Source: a bacterium (GTDB lineage Bacteria > Nitrospinota_A > UBA7883 > JACRGQ01). Taken from it: DNA of 10,283 nt. Shown here in pieces: positions 6,752 to 10,283 of the stretch (position 1 is the first letter of the stretch; each line of letters begins with the position of its first letter). The stretch covers positions 1-10,283 of the forward strand of contig JAKAGL010000062.1 of NCBI GenBank assembly GCA_021815535.1. The letters are read 5' to 3'. Below the pieces are notes generated by a model, which searched no databases, was not told the origin of the DNA, and worked only from the letters and a program-made list of their open reading frames with translations. The translations under genes were made by a program, and so were the position numbers.

Positions 6752-7537
6752 ATGAGAGAACTTAGAATATTGGTGGCGGATAACTCGGCTTGGACGCGGT
6801 CGATGATACGCAGGGTGCTCGAAACCCGGTTCGGCGCCACCGCCGTATACGAAGCCGAAGACGGCCGCAGGGCCATCGCCTTGCTGGAAGCCCTCAAGAT
6901 AGACATGCTCGTCACCGCGGTAGAGCTGGCGCACACCTCGGGCCTCGTATTGCTTGATTTCGTCAAGCGGAATGATAAATTCAGCCAGTTGCCGGTGATC
7001 GTCGTCTCCTCCCACGAAGATGACCGCACCCGCGTCGACGCCATCCAGCACGGCGCGGTACGCTATCTTCTCAAACCGTTCAAACCCGACGATTTGGAAA
7101 TGGCAGTGCGCACTTCGTGGACCGATGCCGTGCGCCGCCGGGCAAAACGCTATTCGGGGCTTCCCCCGCATACGCTCACGGTAACGCTGGATGGAGAGGA
7201 AATCCGGGGGGACGCCATTGACATCAGCATAGGAGGACTTGCCGGCCGTTTTTCCTATATGCAGATATTTACTCTCTACGGCCATTACCACCTTCAGATC
7301 ATGTTCGAGGCAACCAAAGAATTCGGAACGTTTGAAATTGGCCCGGTGGATGCGACCTTGCTGCGCATCGAGGGGACCGTGGACGAGATAGGTGAAGACG
7401 AACCGCGTTGCATCTGCGCCTTTCACTTCGGGCCGGACGCAATGGATGAGGCATCGCGCGGACGGCTGGAGATGCTTCTGGCGCGGTTGGCCGCGGAAAC
7501 GCCGGAGATCATTGCCGATGGCGCAGGAGATATCTGA
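6752..7537 (+). CDS. Receiver-PilZ protein with degenerate (pseudo-)receiver
   Basis: This 261-residue protein is a paralogue of the preceding gene product, with the same domain order and no gap in alignment up to residue 162. Its receiver lacks the phosphorylation site: position 56, Asp in the first protein, is Ala (TAVELA in place of CDWEMP), position 11 is Asn, and position 86 is Ser. Lys108 in LKPF remains. It therefore should not accept phosphate at the usual site. The PilZ motifs are intact: RxxxR at Arg129-Arg133 and DxSxGG at Asp157-Gly162, so c-di-GMP binding is expected. ATG 6752 follows AAGGAGG by 6 nt and the upstream stop by 26 nt, so it is co-transcribed with the first. A likely job, by inference, is a constitutive or c-di-GMP-only partner that pairs with the phosphorylatable sister through the receiver face. 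Confidence 0.9.
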   Translation: MRELRILVADNSAWTRSMIRRVLETRFGATAVYEAEDGRRAIALLEALKIDMLVTAVELAHTSGLVLLDFVKRNDKFSQLPVIVVSSHEDDRTRVDAIQHGAVRYLLKPFKPDDLEMAVRTSWTDAVRRRAKRYSGLPPHTLTVTLDGEEIRGDAIDISIGGLAGRFSYMQIFTLYGHYHLQIMFEATKEFGTFEIGPVDATLLRIEGTVDEIGEDEPRCICAFHFGPDAMDEASRGRLEMLLARLAAETPEIIADGAGDI

Positions 7538-7542
7538 AAGAT

Positions 7543-7559
7543 AGCCAAGGCTTTTTTTT
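7543..7559 (+). terminator. Possible weak terminator after the receiver-PilZ operon
   Basis: AGCC (7543-7546) and GGCT (7549-7552) flank two bases and run into eight T residues (7552-7559), just after the stop at 7537. The T-tract and position are right, but a 4-bp stem with a 2-nt loop is too weak to be convincing. Termination here would separate the regulators from the protease gene that starts 146 nt downstream. Confidence 0.3.
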
Positions 7560-7683
7560 AGGAGACCATTGCGGAGGCATTTTGCAGCTTGCCCCTTGGA
7601 CATGAATAAGAGAAAATCCCATCTGTTCTCCCAAGTTGTTAATAACAGGTACTGATTCATTCCCGAAGGAAGGAATGAGGAGC

Positions 7684-9606
7684 ATGAAGAAACCATTTCA
7701 TTCTTCACTGGCGCTGATATTTCTCGCGCTGTCTCTGGCCGCTTGCGGCAACACATCCAGCTCTGGCCCCACAGGTGGCGGCGGCGGTGGTGGAACCAGC
7801 ATAACCGCCCCCGCCAATGTTGGTGCATCGGCCGGCAATACGCGGGTAATGGTTCACTGGCGGGCCGTGTCCGGCGCAACATCGTATACCGTGTATTACA
7901 GAAATGCCGCGGGGGTGACCAAGGCGAATGGGGTCAAGGTGGCAAGTGCCGCTTCCGGACAACCCATTACCGGCCTCGCCAACGGCACCACGTATCACTT
8001 CGTTGTCACCGCATCGGATTTTTCGTCCGAAAGCGCGGTATCGGCCGAAGTAAGCGCCACCCCGGTCTCCAGCATTGCCGGCAATGCCGCGTATGCCCCA
8101 AACGATACGCTTTATGCGGATCAGTGGCACCTGAAAAACACCGGCCAGACCGGAGCCACCGGTGTGCCGGGAACCGCCGGGGAAGACCTGAACGTGGAAA
8201 AAGTCTGGACAACCCACAAAGGTGGCGGCCAGCGCATTGCCATTGTTGACGACGGTTTGGACATTCTCCATGAAGACCTGGCGGCAAACGTGATCAAAAG
8301 CGACAGCTGGGATTATCTTACCAACACGGCGCCCGCCACCAATCTCATCACCGGTAATAACGCCCACGGAACCGCCTGCGCCGGACTTGCCGCGGGGGTG
8401 GGAAATAACGGCAAAGGGATCGTGGGCGTGGCAATGGATGCGGAGCTGGTTGGCTATAATTTTCTGCAAACCTACACTGCCGCCGACGAGGCCGACGCCA
8501 TGACCCGCGGTCAAAGCACCAACTCCGTATACAGCAACAGCTGGGGAGCGCCGGATAATACCGGAACATTGCAGCCCCCTTCGGCCACATGGGAAAGCGC
8601 CGTCACCGATGGCATTACCAACGGACGCGGCGGCAAAGGATCCATTTATACCTGGGCGGCCGGGAACGGATGGCCCAATGACCGGTCGGACTATGACGGA
8701 CAGGCGAATTCACACAACGTCATCGCGGTGGCGGCGCTGAACGATACAGGAGCTTATTCTTCCTATTCCGAACAGGGTTCCAACCTGCTGGTGAGCGCTT
8801 ACGGCGGCGAGTTTTGCAACTCACATGCACTTACCACCACCGACATCACGGGTGCGGCGGGGGAAAACAATAATGGCGTTAATACGAATGGCTATACCGA
8901 CTTGCCGGATTCCAATTACACCAAGTGTATGAATGGCACGTCGGGGGCGACGCCGCAGGTGAGCGGCGTGGTGGCATTGATGCTGGAGGCCAATCCAAAC
9001 CTCACCTACCGCGATGTCCGGCTTATTCTGGCCACAACCGCCCGCAAGAACGACCCCACGGAACAAAGCTGGGGCCAGAACGGAGCGGGCCTTCATATCA
9101 ACCAAAATTATGGATACGGAGCGGTGGATACGCTCGCCGCCGTAAATGCCGCGCTTACATGGACAAGCGTGGGCGGCGCAACCTCCCTCGTAACCAAATC
9201 GGGAAGCAAAGCCACCGCCGTCCCCATCCCCGATGGAGCGGGAACCGCGGCGAACCCGGCGTATGGCGCTCCCGCCACCAGCACCATCACGCTGGCCGGC
9301 AGCGGCATCAGCAAGATCGAATTTGTCGATGTCACGGTGGCCGCAAACCACGCCGAGTTCGGCGACCTGAAGATCACGCTTACCAGCCCCATGCTGACGT
9401 CAAGCACTCTGGTCATCCCCCATGTTTGTTCTGGAACCACCGGTTTGTGCGGCGCCAGCAGTGATCTTACCGCCGGATTCCGCTTCAACGTTGCACGGCT
9501 CATCAACGAAACTGCCGATGGCGACTGGATACTTTCAGTATCTGACGGCCGGGCCGGAAATACCGGAAGCCTCACATCCTGGAGCATAACGGTGTACGGG
9601 CATTGA
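7684..9606 (+). CDS. Kexin-like S8 serine protease lipoprotein with FN3 and P (proprotein convertase) domains
   Basis: The 640-residue product starts with a lipoprotein signal peptide; lipobox LAAC places the lipidated Cys at residue 21, followed by Gly-Asn, so outer-membrane anchoring is likely. A Ser/Gly linker (seven consecutive Gly at 31-37) leads to a fibronectin type III domain (about 42-128). The subtilase domain (about 140-490) has catalytic Asp189 in IAIVDDGLD, His228 in AHGTACAG, oxyanion Asn328 in AAGNG and Ser420 in GTSGATP; the DDG and HGTxCAG forms are those of the kexin subfamily (S8B). A C-terminal P domain (about 503-640) ends the protein. No propeptide is visible: FN3 abuts the QWHLKNTGQ block that normally follows it. 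ATG 7684 is chosen because it gives the lipoprotein signal and has AAGGA 9 nt upstream; the frame is open a little further up. A propeptide-like protein is encoded 38 nt downstream. Confidence 0.93.
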   Translation: MKKPFHSSLALIFLALSLAACGNTSSSGPTGGGGGGGTSITAPANVGASAGNTRVMVHWRAVSGATSYTVYYRNAAGVTKANGVKVASAASGQPITGLANGTTYHFVVTASDFSSESAVSAEVSATPVSSIAGNAAYAPNDTLYADQWHLKNTGQTGATGVPGTAGEDLNVEKVWTTHKGGGQRIAIVDDGLDILHEDLAANVIKSDSWDYLTNTAPATNLITGNNAHGTACAGLAAGVGNNGKGIVGVAMDAELVGYNFLQTYTAADEADAMTRGQSTNSVYSNSWGAPDNTGTLQPPSATWESAVTDGITNGRGGKGSIYTWAAGNGWPNDRSDYDGQANSHNVIAVAALNDTGAYSSYSEQGSNLLVSAYGGEFCNSHALTTTDITGAAGENNNGVNTNGYTDLPDSNYTKCMNGTSGATPQVSGVVALMLEANPNLTYRDVRLILATTARKNDPTEQSWGQNGAGLHINQNYGYGAVDTLAAVNAALTWTSVGGATSLVTKSGSKATAVPIPDGAGTAANPAYGAPATSTITLAGSGISKIEFVDVTVAANHAEFGDLKITLTSPMLTSSTLVIPHVCSGTTGLCGASSDLTAGFRFNVARLINETADGDWILSVSDGRAGNTGSLTSWSITVYGH

Positions 9607-9644
9607 GGTTTAAAATGAACATGATCAACAAAGGAATGTATGTC

Positions 9645-10220
9645 ATGAAAAAGTCGATATACCTGGCAGTGATCCTTGCGGCCGCGGCCTCCTGCGCCTT
9701 GCCGGGTTCCGCCGCGATGGCGGCCGGCCCGGCGGCGGATTATTACTACGATGGCGGCCAACGGCATACGTTGTTGCTGGACGATACGCTGTTGGCCGCT
9801 TTCGGCGCGGCGCCGTCCGCCGTCAAATCCGTCCTTCCCGACGCGCAAACCGCCCAAACCCGCGGCGGCGCGGCAATATACCGCATACAACCCGGCTCGT
9901 ATAAATCGGTGGCGGGCGTGATTCCGGGCGCGGCGGTCTCTCCGGTGTTCCACGATGGCGGTTCCGCCACTGGCCGCCTGATGGCGTTGCCGGGGGGCGT
10001 GTTGGTGAATTTCAAGCCGGATTGGACGGCGCAACAGGTGAGCGACTGGGCCGCGGCAAAAGGACTGGCGGTTGATAAAAAACTTTCCATCGGCCAAAAC
10101 TGGTACCTGATCAAAAGCGCGCCGGGCCAGGCTTCGCTCGATCTTGCCAACCAGATACATCAATCGGGCGACGTGATCTCGGCAACCCCGAATTGGTGGA
10201 AAGATACTTCCACCCGCTGA
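9645..10220 (+). CDS. Exported stand-alone subtilase-propeptide-like protein (putative protease chaperone/inhibitor)
   Basis: The 191-residue product begins with a clean Sec signal peptide (MKKS, hydrophobic core, AMA cleavage near residue 27). The mature part resembles the N-terminal region of many bacterial S8 proteases: YYYDGGQRHTLLL near its start (33-45), then GGVLVNFKPDW (117-127) and ANQIHQSGDVISATPNW (168-184), the usual end of a fervidolysin-type propeptide. No catalytic domain follows; it stops with TGA at 10218-10220. Lying directly behind a kexin-like protease that lacks this region, it probably folds or inhibits that enzyme in trans, as ORF2 does for Aeromonas sobria protease ASP. 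ATG 9645 has AAAGGA 9 nt upstream and gives the best signal peptide; ATG 9615, with GAGG overlapping the protease stop, is a real alternative adding ten residues. Family recognition is from remembered motifs, so the role is inference. Confidence 0.75.
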   Translation: MKKSIYLAVILAAAASCALPGSAAMAAGPAADYYYDGGQRHTLLLDDTLLAAFGAAPSAVKSVLPDAQTAQTRGGAAIYRIQPGSYKSVAGVIPGAAVSPVFHDGGSATGRLMALPGGVLVNFKPDWTAQQVSDWAAAKGLAVDKKLSIGQNWYLIKSAPGQASLDLANQIHQSGDVISATPNWWKDTSTR

Positions 10221-10283
10221 CCGGATAATTCTGCAAGGCACGGCTCTCCGCATAAGGCTTTGTTTCTTTCACCGGTTGTGAAA

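Noticed and set aside
6722..7882. Minus-strand open frame of 386 codons opposite the second receiver-PilZ gene
   Set aside because: It runs across a clear plus-strand gene, an intergenic gap and the start of the protease gene; it is a shadow frame.
766..9627. Shared ATGAACATGATCA at the starts 766 and 9615
   Set aside because: The 13-bp identity covers only a common MNMI start and does not extend to either side; most likely chance.

Overview
The window reads as a chromosomal segment of a GC-rich Gram-negative bacterium. Three things point to Gram-negative: a small secreted beta-rich protein ending in phenylalanine, as outer-membrane barrels do; a lipobox lipoprotein; and consistent AAGGAGG-type ribosome binding sites. 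The gene set (class I PurE, an ABC-2 exporter of the NodI/NodJ type, a cobalamin-type radical SAM enzyme and receiver-PilZ regulators) fits environmental delta-proteobacteria-like or Nitrospinota-like lineages. I cannot fix the lineage from sequence alone. I see no tRNA, rRNA, CRISPR array, transposase or phage gene.

Layout. Positions 1-519 hold the 3' end of a plus-strand gene encoding an RGG-rich, very basic tail, probably of a DEAD-box RNA helicase. Positions 766-1311 encode a small exported beta-barrel-like protein. Convergent to it is a minus-strand block read right to left: an ABC ATPase (3531-2617), its ABC-2 permease (2624-1842, overlapping by 8 nt) and purE (1814-1350, 27 nt further on). 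A strong intrinsic terminator at 3599-3628 separates this block from the upstream minus-strand radical SAM gene (5425-3653). A 526-nt AT-richer divergent intergenic region (5426-5951) contains a long imperfect inverted repeat and a small GGGTTTG repeat/palindrome. Rightward from it runs a two-gene operon of receiver-PilZ proteins (5952-6725 and 6752-7537). The right end carries a kexin-like S8 protease lipoprotein (7684-9606) and, 38 nt downstream, a secreted protein resembling a subtilase propeptide (9645-10220).

Two arrangements stand out. First, the two receiver-PilZ proteins align without gaps over their first 162 residues. The first keeps the full phosphorylation site (D10, D11, D56, T86, K108). 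The second has Asn at position 11 and Ala at position 56, so it is a pseudo-receiver beside a normal one, each with the c-di-GMP-binding PilZ motifs. Second, the kexin-like protease has a fibronectin type III domain where its propeptide should be, and the propeptide-like sequence is a separate exported protein encoded immediately downstream. This recalls the Aeromonas sobria protease ASP and its ORF2 chaperone. It is the best candidate here for an under-described system: a lipid-anchored protease with a trans-acting chaperone/inhibitor.
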